Assembly (NCBI GenBank): GCA_016218665.1
Contig: JACRDI010000008.1
Location: forward strand, 1 to 64,000
Length of the DNA stretch: 64,000 nucleotides
Source: Desulfovibrio sp.
GTDB lineage: Bacteria; Desulfobacterota; Desulfovibrionia; Desulfovibrionales; Desulfovibrionaceae
Reading direction: 5' to 3'
The notes under the pieces are model-generated. The model did no database searches. It was given only the letters and a program-made list of their open reading frames with translations, and was not told the origin of the DNA. Positions 1 through 9,400 of this stretch are shown here, one piece after another. The first letter of the stretch is position 1, and each line of letters opens with the position of its first letter. The position numbers and the translations under genes were made by a program.

Positions 1-756
1 CCGGCGGCGGCAGGGGCTGGCCTTGGCCAATGCCTGCTCGGCCCTTGTGGCGTAGGCGGCTGCATCCGCATAAACGGCCTGGTCCCCTCCGCCGGGCAGC
101 AGCATCTGGGGGTAGGACACGCTCATGCGGTCAAAGGCAAACGTGCGGGCCAATTCCGTCAGCACTTCGTCCAGGCGCTCGGCGTTGGCGGGCAGATACA
201 GGGTGCTGCCCTTGATGCGCAGGTTGGCCCGCTGCTCCCGCAGCTCGGCCATGGCGCGGAAGCTCTCCTGAGCTTTGGCGAACAGCCCCGGCACCTTGCG
301 CGAGGCGTCGTGCTTCTCGCCCAGGTCGTCCAGGGAGAGTTGCAGGTCAAAGGCCACCTCCGGGTTGGCGGCGGTGAGCCGGTCCATGACCGCGTGCATG
401 GTCTTGGCGAAGGTGAAGTTGGAGGGGATATCCACCACGCGCACCTGGCAGTGGTCGATAAAGGCCTGGACTATGTCGGCCAGGTCCTCGCGCACGAAGG
501 GTTCCCCGCCGGACACGGCCAGGTAGTGCAGCGGACCGTAGGCGCGGGCCAGGGCCTCGTACTCCTCAAGGCGCATCTCCGCGTCGCGGGCGGTGGGGTT
601 GTCCACGGCGTGGCGGTACAGGCAGAACTCGCAGCGGGCGTTGCAGCGGGCCGTGACGAAGAGGTTCAGCGTCTGGGGCAGCAGGCCCGGCTGCTTGCGG
701 AAGAGCAGAGCCGAGGACAGGATGTTGGCGAGTGGCTTCAGGGTGGACCTCTCCAT
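1..756 (-). CDS. Radical SAM protein, C-terminus cut by window edge
   Basis: Reading the minus strand from the ATG at 756 gives an open frame of 252 codons that runs off the left edge. Near residue 30 it has the radical SAM cluster motif CNARCEFC (CxxxCxxC), and about residues 75-80 the SAM-binding stretch SGGEPF. These are diagnostic of the AdoMet radical superfamily, which cleaves S-adenosylmethionine at a [4Fe-4S] cluster. The fragment resembles SPASM/twitch-type peptide- or heme-modifying enzymes in general layout, but the substrate-defining C-terminal half is missing, so I name only the superfamily. It is divergent from the recombinase at 893, and no element boundary is seen inside it. 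Confidence 0.85.
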   Translation of the reverse strand, partial: MERSTLKPLANILSSALLFRKQPGLLPQTLNLFVTARCNARCEFCLYRHAVDNPTARDAEMRLEEYEALARAYGPLHYLAVSGGEPFVREDLADIVQAFIDHCQVRVVDIPSNFTFAKTMHAVMDRLTAANPEVAFDLQLSLDDLGEKHDASRKVPGLFAKAQESFRAMAELREQRANLRIKGSTLYLPANAERLDEVLTELARTFAFDRMSVSYPQMLLPGGGDQAVYADAAAYATRAEQALAKASPCRRR

Positions 757-836
757 GTTTCCAGACCGAATTGAGTTGGAATCTATCCGCCTGATTTTGT
801 GCCGTCAATGAGTCCCTGCGTTATCACAGGCGTTTG

Positions 837-865
837 TTGACATCACACAAACGAACGTCTAGAAG
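837..865 (+). promoter_or_regulatory. Probable sigma-70 promoter of the recombinase gene
   Basis: A perfect -35 hexamer TTGACA (837-842) is followed after 17 bases by TAGAAG (860-865), a 4/6 match to the -10 box. The recombinase ATG at 893 lies 28 bases downstream behind the Shine-Dalgarno sequence GGGAGG. Confidence 0.5.
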
Positions 866-892
866 TGATGCACCAAGACGGGAGGTTGTGGG

Positions 893-1555
893 ATGTGTAA
901 GGTATACGCGTACTTGCGAGTCAGCACGGACAGGCAGGACCTGGAGAACCAGCGCATGGAGATCACGGCCTACGCCGCCAAGGTGGGGCTGGTGGTGGAC
1001 CAGTGGCTGGAGGTCGAGGTCAGCTCCAGGAAAGGCGTCGGCCAGCGCCGGATCGTGGAGCTGCTGGACAGCCTCAAGCGTGGGGACGTGCTTCTGGTGT
1101 CCGAGGTCTCCCGGCTGGCCCGGTCCATGCGCGAGGCCCACAACATCATGGGCGATCTGGCCGCCAAGAAGGTCGAAGCCCACGTCATCAAGCAGAACAT
1201 CGTGACCCGTGGCGAGGGCGACATGACCACGGACATCCTCATCAACGCCTTCGCCATGGCCGCGCAGATGGAGCGGACCCTCATCAGCCAGCGGACCAAG
1301 AACGGCCTCGCCAGGGTAAAGGCCCAGGGCAAGAAGCTGGGCAACCCCAACCTGGAGAGGATCAACATGGCCCGGCAGGAGAAGGCTGACCAGGGCGTGG
1401 AGCGGCTGCGGGCCACCCTGACGGCCTTCAAGGGCCAGGGCATGACCCAGCGCCGCATGACCGAGGAGTTGAACGGCCTGGGGATCAGGACGGCCCAGGG
1501 CTGCTCCTGGAGCCTGTGCGCCCTCCAGCGGGCCTTGAAGCGCCTGGGGCTGTAG
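893..1555 (+). CDS. Serine recombinase (resolvase/invertase family)
   Basis: A 220-residue protein starting MCKVYAYLRVSTDRQ. Ser11 in YLRVSTDRQ is the expected nucleophile that attacks DNA. The catalytic domain continues with VSEVSRLARS (about residue 70) and the long E-helix region ending QRTKNGLARVKAQGKKLGNP (about 125-150). The C-terminus carries a recombinase-type helix-turn-helix (GMTQRRMTEELNGLGI). The length fits small resolvases and invertases, not large serine integrases. It likely resolves or inverts DNA of the surrounding module. The polymerase-like gene follows 91 bases downstream in the same direction. Confidence 0.9.
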   Translation: MCKVYAYLRVSTDRQDLENQRMEITAYAAKVGLVVDQWLEVEVSSRKGVGQRRIVELLDSLKRGDVLLVSEVSRLARSMREAHNIMGDLAAKKVEAHVIKQNIVTRGEGDMTTDILINAFAMAAQMERTLISQRTKNGLARVKAQGKKLGNPNLERINMARQEKADQGVERLRATLTAFKGQGMTQRRMTEELNGLGIRTAQGCSWSLCALQRALKRLGL

Positions 1556-1646
1556 TCCTGCCTCTGGACGCAGGGCCGATCTTCAACTATCCCGATCACC
1601 TCACCCCGACAGGGCGGGGTGGTCATCTTGTGTGACGGAGGGCTAG

Positions 1647-2957
1647 GTGCTGGACCAAGGCATAGAGCAGGACGAGGCGGAGGAGCAGGAGAAACGGCCC
1701 CGGGACAGCCACTTCAACCCGTGGCGCATGCCCAGGACGGAGAAGTCCAAGGCGGTGGTCGCCGAAGTTCTTCAGCAGCTCCAGGCATACGAGGATCGCC
1801 ACCAGCTCCGACAGCGCCGCCGCAGGAAGGCGGACCAGGAGACCTTCGAGGCTACGGTCTCGGCCATCATCTCGGACCTCGCGTACCACCACCTCATGGA
1901 GCGCGAGGCCGGGGTCTACATCACCCGCTCCAACCGCTATCTGGGCAGCAAGAGCCGGTATAGGCCCTCCGCCTATGGCAAGACCCTGCCGGACATCCTG
2001 GACCGTCTCGGATCGCCGGAGCTGGCCGTCCTGGATATGGAACTCGGCACGGACTGCCCCTTCGGCTCTCCCCTGGAGACCTCCATCCGGGCGGGCAGGC
2101 GGCTCCTCGCGCTTGTGCAGGAGCATGGCCTCCAGCCTGAGGACCTGGGCCTCGACCGCGCCCAGGAGGTTATCCAGCTCAAGCGCTCCAAGCTGGGGGG
2201 CTGGGACAAGGGGGACTTCGCGGAGTACGAGGACACCCCGGAGACCATCCGCTATCGCGAGCAGATGCGGGCCATCAACGCGTGGCTGGAGTCGGCGGTG
2301 ATCGAGTTCGATGAGTACTACTGGCCCGGTGGCAGGCCCGTGGACACCCTGGACCGGCGTCTGCGGCGGGTGTTTACCCAGGGCAGTTTCGACAGCGGGG
2401 GCAGGCTGTTCGGCGGGTTCTGGCAGTCCTTGGGCAAGGAAGCTCGACGGAAGGGCCTGTTCATCAACCGGGAGGAGGTGGTGGAGCTGGACTACGGCCA
2501 GATGAACCCCCGTATCCTCTATGGCCTGTGCGGTGCGCAACCGCCAGAAGGTGACGCCTACGACATCCCCGGCATCAAGCACAGCAGGAGCGGGGTGAAG
2601 AAGGTCATGAACGCCATGCTCTTCCACGACAAGCGGCTGGTCAGGATGCCCAAGGGCGTCCGCAAGTTCTTCGAGGAGCGCTACACCGTGGAGGCGGTCA
2701 TGCGGGCCATTGAGTCCGCTCATCCGGCCATCAAGGACAGCTTCTTCACCGGGATCGGCCACCAGGCCCAGTGCATAGAAAGCCAGGTGATGGTGGAGGT
2801 CCTGCTCTCCCTCCGTGAGTTGAGGGTCCATGCCCTTCCTGTCCATGACTCCGTGGTGGTGGGGAAATCAAGCAAGGACAAGGTCAAGGAGATCATGCTC
2901 TCCTGCTTCCTCAGGGTGGTGGGTGTACAGGGTCTTGTGGATGAGGTGGTAGGATGA
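1647..2957 (+). CDS. Short family-A DNA polymerase-like protein
   Basis: The 436-residue product starts at GTG 1647 behind GGAGG. The C-terminal half carries all three palm/finger motifs of family-A polymerases in the right order: motif A as ELDYGQMNPRIL (Asp282, compare DYSQIELRIL of Pol I), a motif-B-like helix GVKKVMNAMLF (about 316-326), and motif C as LPVHDSVVV (His400-Asp401, compare QVHDELV). There is no recognisable 3'-5' or 5'-3' exonuclease domain; the N-terminal 240 residues are Lys/Arg/Glu-rich helices with no domain I recognise. I recall similar uncharacterised proteins in proteobacterial mobile elements. Role inferred: element replication, gap filling or primer synthesis. Homology by motif is fairly secure; activity is untested. 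Confidence 0.65.
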   Translation: MLDQGIEQDEAEEQEKRPRDSHFNPWRMPRTEKSKAVVAEVLQQLQAYEDRHQLRQRRRRKADQETFEATVSAIISDLAYHHLMEREAGVYITRSNRYLGSKSRYRPSAYGKTLPDILDRLGSPELAVLDMELGTDCPFGSPLETSIRAGRRLLALVQEHGLQPEDLGLDRAQEVIQLKRSKLGGWDKGDFAEYEDTPETIRYREQMRAINAWLESAVIEFDEYYWPGGRPVDTLDRRLRRVFTQGSFDSGGRLFGGFWQSLGKEARRKGLFINREEVVELDYGQMNPRILYGLCGAQPPEGDAYDIPGIKHSRSGVKKVMNAMLFHDKRLVRMPKGVRKFFEERYTVEAVMRAIESAHPAIKDSFFTGIGHQAQCIESQVMVEVLLSLRELRVHALPVHDSVVVGKSSKDKVKEIMLSCFLRVVGVQGLVDEVVG

Positions 2958-3018
2958 TCATGAACAAGTATAACTACATGGGGAACCACCCACTCTCCTT
3001 TAGTGGGACCCGTAAGCC

Positions 3019-3837
3019 ATGACCGACTGGAGCCAGCGCCTGAAGCGCAAGCAGGACGTGAAGGACCGCGCCAACGTCCCGAACCACATGTACGGCTACT
3101 GCCGGGTGATCCACTGCGGCAGGCCAGCCAGGGCCGGGACATCGGACGGCCTGGACGAGCGGTACTGCCGCGCCCATGCCGACCACAACCAGCGACACGG
3201 CAGTCCGCTCAAGGGGTCGTACACGGCCAGGGAGCTGAACCCGTACCGCAGGGCGGCCCTGGCCTGGATCGTGGCCCACGAGGGCAGCCAGTGGGTGCAG
3301 AACGCCATCCAGCGGGTCAAGGGCCTCTACCAGCAGGCCGGGCCGTACGTGGAGGCCTTCCGTCTGCGTGGTCTGCCACCTCAGCAGCGGGCCAAGGCGG
3401 CCCTGGCGCGGCTCAGGAAGCACGGCATCGACCCCAGGCTGGTCGTCGCCGCGTGGCTTGCCGTGGAGTTGGTGACCCTGGACGATCCCCAGCCCGTCAG
3501 CGGCACCGAGTACAAGCGCGTCCAGGCGGCCAAGGTGGTCCACCGTATGGCCTCAGGGTCGCATCGGCGCTGGGTGCGGGAAGTCCCGTCGCCCGTTTGG
3601 CCGGGCCAGAAGCAGGAACAGGTCCAGGAACTGCACGTGTACCCTCGCAGCCGTGGCCGAGTCCTCCGTCATCTGGGCGAGACCCTGGAGTCGGCGGTGG
3701 AGCTGCTGGTGGATCACCACCTCGCGGATGTCCACGCCTTCAAGCGTGAGCAGGACGCGGCAGGAGCCTCAGGCGCTCGGCCCTACCCGAGGGGCTGGGT
3801 GTCCAGGCCCAGGACCAAGGACGACGAGGAGAAGTAG
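3019..3837 (+). CDS. Hypothetical protein with N-terminal Cys/His zinc-binding motif
   Basis: A 272-residue basic protein whose ATG lies 61 bases after the polymerase-like gene stops. Residues 28-62 read C-x4-C-x16-C-x2-H followed by QRHGSPLKG, the same layout as the small treble-clef motif found at the start of many phage HNH-endonuclease and related proteins (CxxxxC...CxxHxxRxxxHG). No HNH catalytic block follows, so I do not call it a nuclease. The remainder is helical and rich in Arg, Ala and Val, with no signal peptide or membrane segment. Co-orientation with the polymerase-like gene suggests a DNA-handling partner, which is inference only. Confidence 0.6.
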   Translation: MTDWSQRLKRKQDVKDRANVPNHMYGYCRVIHCGRPARAGTSDGLDERYCRAHADHNQRHGSPLKGSYTARELNPYRRAALAWIVAHEGSQWVQNAIQRVKGLYQQAGPYVEAFRLRGLPPQQRAKAALARLRKHGIDPRLVVAAWLAVELVTLDDPQPVSGTEYKRVQAAKVVHRMASGSHRRWVREVPSPVWPGQKQEQVQELHVYPRSRGRVLRHLGETLESAVELLVDHHLADVHAFKREQDAAGASGARPYPRGWVSRPRTKDDEEK

Positions 3838-3868
3838 GGCGTCATATTGCGGGGGGGACGGCATTGGT

Positions 3869-3899
3869 GGACGCAACTGGACCAATATCCATTGCGTCC
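3869..3899 (+). terminator. Stem-loop after the zinc-finger gene
   Basis: GGACGCAA (3869-3876) pairs perfectly with TTGCGTCC (3892-3899), and an inner TGGA/TCCA extends the stem. There is no T-tract, so it could be an RNA-stabilising hairpin or a recombination site. A second hairpin GCCCT-TTCG-AGGGC lies at 4001-4014, close to the convergent integrase stop. The 220-base convergent gap shows nothing else. Confidence 0.4.
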
Positions 3900-4061
3900 G
3901 CTGTGGCCGGGGCCTCGCCCGACAGCCCTAGAACCCCAACGGTTCGCGCACGCGATTTGAGCGTGTTGCGGGTCCTGGATGAGGTGTAGGGTCCGCCCAG
4001 GCCCTTTCGAGGGCTTAAAAGCGATCCTGGCGAGACGAGTTTCGAAGCGATCCCCTTGAAC

Positions 4062-5852
4062 CTACGGCTCCAGCACCCAGCGGCACCGCTTCAGCCGCTC
4101 CAGGTCCACCACGGCCCCGAAGTCCAGCTTGAGGACCACGGCCTCCCGGAGGTGCTGGATCGGGAAGGCCCCCTCGTACCTGCCAGTCACGTCCGAGAAC
4201 TCGCCTTGCTCATGCCCCAACATTTCCTTCACGGCCCTGCGGTCCAGGCCCAGGTGTTTGGCCCTAGTGAAGACCGTGTGCCGGAACGAATGGAACACCT
4301 GGGCGCTCTTCTCACCGTCAGCACCGCCCACACCACAGCTCCGGCGGTAGCGGGTAAACCAGTGTCCAGCGGTCCCGGACATATTGCCCGTGGATGCGCG
4401 GACCCCCAGGCCAGGGAACAGGCGGGCCTCGCCCCTTACCCGGAGCGCCTCCACCCGCTCCAGGAGGCCCAGTTCAATCAAGGCGGGGTGGATCGGCACC
4501 TTCCGCTTCCCTGCCTCGGACTTGAGATGCTTATTCCCTTCGTCGTTGATGTCCAAAAACCAGACCCCGGAGCCGTCCTCCTGGCGGATGTCCTCCAGGT
4601 GAAGTTGGCACAGCTCCTCCAGCCTCGCCCCGGTGTGCAGGCCCAGCAGGGGCAGCCAGAAATGCCAGGAGGCCCGGAGGTGGCCCGGCCTGAAGTGGTC
4701 CGGGTGGAACAGCAGGGCCAGTTCCTGGTCAGTGAAGGCGGTGGGCTTGACCTCAGAGGTCTTGCGATGGACTTCCAGCACCTTGTTCAGGGAGCGGGCG
4801 GGCCAGTCCCGGTCCAGGAGCCTTTCCTCCTCCAACCAGGTCACGAAGCTGCGGACATTGGCGAAGGAGGCGGTCAGGGTCGTGGCTCCGAGCTTGTCCC
4901 CCTCCGGGATGTCTAGGGCCATGAGCTGGGCCAGAGTCTTGCCCGTGTAGGGAGCGGACTGGCTGCGCCGCTTGGGCAGGTGGTGCATGATCTTGCGGTA
5001 CTGGCGCATCCGGTCCCGGTCCAGGGCCGTGGCGGGGATCGCCTGGGAGGCCTCCTGGTAGTCATGAGGGGCGGCGCTCACCATGGCCACGAAGTTCTTC
5101 AGATCAGGGGTGATGGCCCTTGCGCTGGACATGGTCCACTTGGTGGCCTTGCCCTCGATGTACTTCTCCATGGCCTGGTCCAGGCGGAGGCCGCGTGTGG
5201 GGGCGGCGGGCCGGGTAGTCACAGCATCACCCCCAATCTGACTGGGGGTGATCGCTGGCACCGGGTCGCTGTAATCACCCCAGGTCCGCCGCTGCTCGAT
5301 GCGGAGACCTTGGACACGGGCCTTGAGCAGTTCACGGGCCAGGAGAGAGTAGTCCAGCGGGTGGGCATGGAGGTCCAGCCCCTCCGCCTCCAGCAGCTCC
5401 TTGGCCTCCTGGAGGGCCACGCCGTAGTCCCTGGTCGCCAGTCGCTCGGCGGCGTCGCTCTCCAGATGGCCAAGGATTTCCGCGTGGGCGTCCAGGGCCT
5501 CCTCGGTGGTGGGCTTTGTAGCCCTTGCACGGGCCTCCTCGGACTCCGTCAGGGTCTCGTGCATCCAACGGGTGGCCAGTTCTTGGGCCTTGGCCTGGGT
5601 GAGCTGTGGTGTGGTCTGTGCAACGGCTCCGGCAGCAAGGCGTTCCCGGAGCTTGACGAACTCCAGGTCCAGGCGGTGGGCTTCGGCCCGGCCCTTCTCG
5701 CAGGCCTCGCGGTGGTTGCTGGTTCCCAGGCTGAAGGTGAGTTCCGCGCGTCCGTAGAGCTGAACCAGATCAAGGGGAACACGGCGGCGGTAGTGCCAGT
5801 TGGAAGTTCCAGGACGGCGGTGGACGCCTTGGCATTTGGACATGTCGCTCAT
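4062..5852 (-). CDS. Large tyrosine recombinase (phage-type integrase)
   Basis: About 596 residues if started at MSDMSKCQGVHRRPG. The N-terminus has the WHYRRRVPLDLV / SLGTSNHREA signature of large proteobacterial integrases. A SAM-like core-binding region lies mid-protein. The catalytic domain holds HTGARLEELCQL (Arg I), a beta-strand lysine region (KRKVPIHPAL), FHSFRHTVFTRA (His-x-x-Arg), LGHEQ and a terminal DVTGRYEG tyrosine. All expected catalytic residues appear present. Upstream in-frame Met codons exist as far as 6017; I prefer 5852 or 5843 because homology starts just after them and GGAG lies just upstream. It probably mobilises the 1-6 kb module. Confidence 0.85.
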   Translation of the reverse strand: MSDMSKCQGVHRRPGTSNWHYRRRVPLDLVQLYGRAELTFSLGTSNHREACEKGRAEAHRLDLEFVKLRERLAAGAVAQTTPQLTQAKAQELATRWMHETLTESEEARARATKPTTEEALDAHAEILGHLESDAAERLATRDYGVALQEAKELLEAEGLDLHAHPLDYSLLARELLKARVQGLRIEQRRTWGDYSDPVPAITPSQIGGDAVTTRPAAPTRGLRLDQAMEKYIEGKATKWTMSSARAITPDLKNFVAMVSAAPHDYQEASQAIPATALDRDRMRQYRKIMHHLPKRRSQSAPYTGKTLAQLMALDIPEGDKLGATTLTASFANVRSFVTWLEEERLLDRDWPARSLNKVLEVHRKTSEVKPTAFTDQELALLFHPDHFRPGHLRASWHFWLPLLGLHTGARLEELCQLHLEDIRQEDGSGVWFLDINDEGNKHLKSEAGKRKVPIHPALIELGLLERVEALRVRGEARLFPGLGVRASTGNMSGTAGHWFTRYRRSCGVGGADGEKSAQVFHSFRHTVFTRAKHLGLDRRAVKEMLGHEQGEFSDVTGRYEGAFPIQHLREAVVLKLDFGAVVDLERLKRCRWVLEP

Positions 5853-6054
5853 GACTCCGTGTGTAGCAGTCATGCGCATCAGTCGGCAAGGTGTAACCCG
5901 TTGGCGGGATTGAAGGAGATACGAGATCAGCAGGTTAGGAGCTGGCATGCGGGGTCGAGGATGATCTCGCGCATGCGCCATGCCCCTTGGAATTGAAGTG
6001 GGCGCATCCTCGCACAATTCCCGGCCCGGCTCAAGGGAGCACGCCCTGTGCGTA
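5853..6054. other. Intergenic region upstream of the integrase
   Basis: No convincing gene. It contains the inverted pair GCATGCG (5945-5951) and CGCATGC (5970-5976), which could be a regulator or integrase arm site. No tRNA-like duplication was recognised. Confidence 0.3.
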
Positions 6055-6083
6055 TTGACAAATAATAGTCAGAAAACTATTAT
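6055..6083 (+). promoter_or_regulatory. Strong promoter overlapped by a palindromic operator
   Basis: TTGACA (6055-6060), exactly 17 bases, then TATTAT (6078-6083), a near-consensus sigma-70 promoter. A perfect 9-base inverted repeat AATAATAGT / ACTATTATT (6061-6069 and 6076-6084) fills the spacer and the -10 box. A repressor bound there would block RNA polymerase, so this looks like a tightly regulated promoter for the small gene at 6146. Confidence 0.6.
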
Positions 6084-6145
6084 TGCGCCACAGAAAACGC
6101 GGCGCCCCTGGCTCGCCGCCGAACCCACAACACCCCGGAGGAAGT

Positions 6146-6397
6146 ATGCTGGACCATGGAGACGTGCGCTGCGGCGATTGCGGCCACTTTACCGACGAGG
6201 GCTGCGAGGAGGCGGCCGAGGCGCTGGCGCTGGAAGGCTGGCCCAGGGCGGCCGTGTGCCCGGAGGACTCGGCCGACGCCTCGCGCTGCCCGGAGTTCAC
6301 GCCCGGCGAGGGCTGCCTGCTGGCCATGGCAGAGGAATGCTCCGGGCGGGAGGCCAGGGACCGCGTGGCCGCCGTCAGAAGCTTCATGTACTCGTAG
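6146..6397 (+). CDS. Small Cys-rich protein of unknown function
   Basis: An 83-residue acidic protein beginning MLDHGDVRCGDCGHF behind the excellent ribosome-binding site GGAGG (4-base spacing). It contains eight cysteines, in pairs such as CGDC, GC, VCPED, RCPEF, GC and EEC, which suggests metal binding, perhaps an iron-sulfur or zinc knuckle. No family recognised. It is read from the operator-controlled promoter at 6055 and converges on the histidine kinase gene, whose stop lies 30 bases beyond its own. Confidence 0.7.
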   Translation: MLDHGDVRCGDCGHFTDEGCEEAAEALALEGWPRAAVCPEDSADASRCPEFTPGEGCLLAMAEECSGREARDRVAAVRSFMYS

Positions 6398-6427
6398 GCT
6401 GGGCTGCGCCGCGGCGCCGTGCTTTTG

Positions 6428-9400
6428 TCACCCGGCAATATGCGGAACGAAGCGTATGCGCGCCACCACCCCCTGGGGCGAGCTCTCCACGTCCAACTCG
6501 CCGCGCAGTTGGTGCCGCACCAGTCCGTACATGAGCTTCAGGCCCAGGCTCGGGGCCTGCTCCGGCATCAGGTCCAGGGGCAGGCCCGGGCCGTGGTCGC
6601 GCACCTCGATGCGCACGCGGCCGTCCGGCTCGCGCCGGGCGCGGATCTCCGCCCGGCCGGGGGCCCCCTCGCGACGGCCGTGCTTGAACACGTTGGCCAG
6701 GATCTCGTTCAAGGCCAGGCCCAGTGGCGCAGCCTGGTCCAGCCCCAGCACCAGCCCATCCAGCAGCACGCTGACGCTCAGGTCCATGTCGCCGGAGTAT
6801 ATCTCGCGCAGCTGGCGGAACAGGGCGCGCACGTAGCGCTCCAGGTCGATGCCGCGGGCCAGCCCGCCGCCGCCGTCCGGGGCCTCGGCGTGCAGGTGGG
6901 CGTGCACCAGGCTCATCGCCAGCACCTTGGTGCGCACCTCCTCCAGGCTGCGCCGCGTCAGGGCGTCCGTCTGCCGGCGCGCAGCCATGTCCAGCAGGGA
7001 GGACACCACCTGCAGGTTGTTCTTCACCCGGTGGTGCACCTCGCGCAGCAGGGCCTCCTTCTCCCGCAGGGAGGCGCGGATGCGCTCCTCGTCGCGGCGG
7101 GTGCGCAGGATGCGCCACATGCCGTCCATCAAAAGCGAGACCTGGAGGCTGTCGTCCGTCGTGTAGGGCGTGGCCTTGCCCGTCAGCCCCAGGATGGCCG
7201 CGGGCGTGTCGCCGTCCAGGGCGGGCACCCCCAGGAAGCGGTCCACCAGCATGTGCTCCGTGGGGAGATCCAGCTCCAGCAGGTTCTGGTCGTTCAAGAG
7301 CAGCGGCAGCCGGGTGAGGTGCACCACGGCGAAAGGCGAGCCGCCGGAGACGTTGACGACCGGCGGCTCGGCCATGCCTTCGGGGCCGCGCCAGGCCATG
7401 GGCACCAGCCGCTTTCCGTCGGGCGAGGCGAAGAACAGCGCCCCGCCGCTGCTGCCCGTCAGGCGCTGGGCCTCCCGCAGGGTGAAGGCCGCCATCTGGG
7501 CCTCGGTGGCGTTCGCCAGCCGCGAGAGTTCGTACAGGGCCTCGAAGCGGGCCTGGTTGCGCCGCAGCTCCTCCTCCATGCGCTGCCGCTCCGAGAGGTT
7601 GAGCGCGGTGCAGACCATGCCCTCGTACCCGCCGCTGGCGTTCAGGATGGGCGAGGAGGTGACGTGGGCCGGCAGCCGGGTCCCGTCCTTGCGGATGAGT
7701 TCGTAGTCGAAGGAGCCGGAGAGGCCCAGGCGGCGCTCCTGCATGCGCTCGATGGCCATGAGCCGCTGGGAGGGATCCAGCACGTCGCCGGGGCGCATGG
7801 CGGTCAGCTCCGGCGGAGAGTAGCCGAGCATGCCGGCCAGGTGCTCGTTGACGAAGATGGTTCGCTGTTCCGCGTCCACGGCCCACACGCCCTCGTGCAT
7901 GGATTCCAGCAACTTGCGGTACATGCGTTCGCTCTTGCGCAGGGCCTCCTCCGCGCGGATGCGGGCGGCGGCGTGGGCGAAGAGCGAAGCCACCCGCCCC
8001 AGCAGCTCCCCGGCTTCCGGCTCGGTGCCGGGCGCCAGGCCAAAGGCGCAGATGGAGCCGAGCTCCGCCCCGGCGTGGCGCACGGGCACGCAGAGGGCGC
8101 CTTCGCGGTCCGCCTCGGCATCCGCCTTGCCGCCCAGCCCGCCGCCCAGCCCGCTGTCCGGGGCCTGGGGACGCGGACGGTCGCAATCGGCATAGGACGC
8201 CACGGCGAGGCACGCGCCGGTGACCTCCTCGGCGCAGGCAGCGGCCAGCATCTGGATCTGGGCCAGATCCTCGCACTCCAACAGCACGCGGGCCAGCCGG
8301 CTGATGGCTTCCTCGACGCGCTCCATGCGACGGCGGGCGCTGATGTCGCGCGCGGTTCCGCAGTAGCCGGTGATGCAGCCGGTCTCGTCGCGCAGGGGGC
8401 GGGCCAGCACCTCTATGGGCACAAGCCTGCCGCTGGCGTGCACCACATCCATGAGCAGGTACCGCGGCCCGGCCGGGGGCGTGCCGGCCTCGGCCTGTGC
8501 CCAGGCCTGCAGCACCTGGGCAACAAGGTCCATGGACTCCGGCGAGAAGGTCTCGTGGAAGGGGCGGTTGTACACCACCTCCTGGGGAAAGCCGGTCATG
8601 ATCTCGATGGAGGGGCTCAGGTAGGTCCAGCGGAGTTCCGCGTCCAGGGCCCATACCACGTCCACCAGATTCTCCGACAGCAGGGCGGAGCGGCGGTTGC
8701 TCTCGCGCAGGGCGTCCTCAAGGTGGCGGCGCTCGGTGTTGTCGCACACCACGGCCTGCAGGATGGCCGGATTGCCCTCCTCGTCGCGCAGGATGGAGCC
8801 GCGCTGGAGCACCCAGCGCCGGTTGCCCCGGGCGTCCACCACCTCGTACTCGTACTCGTTTTGCAGCACGCCCTGGCGCATATCGGCCTTCCACTGCTCA
8901 AGCCTGGGCCGCCACTCGGGCAGCACGGCCCGCAGCGCCGGGGAGTCCTCCTCGTAGAACTCCTCTGGCCGGTAGCCGAAGATGGGCGTGATGCCGGGGC
9001 TGACGTACTCGTGCTTGCCGGTCTTGATGTTGAAGCGGATGAGGGCCTGGTCGGTCCAGCTCTCGGCCAGTTCGCGGAAGCGGGCCTCGCTCCGCTCCAG
9101 GGCGGCGGCCTCCTTGCGGCGCTCGGTGATGTCGCGGAAGCAGAACTGCACCACCAGATCCTGGCCCGGCTGGCGGGGGCGCAGCACGCCCACCTGGTGT
9201 ATCCAGCGGTGCTCGCCGTTCTTGTGCACCAATTCGAACTCGTAATAGGGTTCGAGCTTGCCGTTCTTGATGTCCGCGATCCAGCCCCAGGCCTTCTGCT
9301 GCCAACGCGGGGCCACCACGCCCATGCCCAGGCCGGGATTGTCGTAGAACTCTTGCGGGGCGTAGCCCAGCACGCGCTCCATGCTGGGGCTCACGTATTC

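Larger units (their letters stand above)
837..5852. mobile_element. Candidate integrated module: recombinase, PolA-like, Zn-finger, integrase
   Basis: Three plus-strand genes (serine recombinase, family-A polymerase-like protein, zinc-finger protein) converge on a minus-strand tyrosine integrase, between ordinary chromosomal genes on both sides. Two recombinases plus a polymerase-like gene suggest a mobile element or phage-satellite remnant. I could not find flanking direct repeats or a tRNA fragment, so the ends given are simply the outermost element-like features, and the unit is an inference from gene content. Confidence 0.4.

Noticed and set aside
5980-6534. Plus-strand frame overlapping the small Cys-rich gene
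   Set aside because: Arg/Pro-rich shadow frame; the Cys-rich protein has the ribosome-binding site and promoter.
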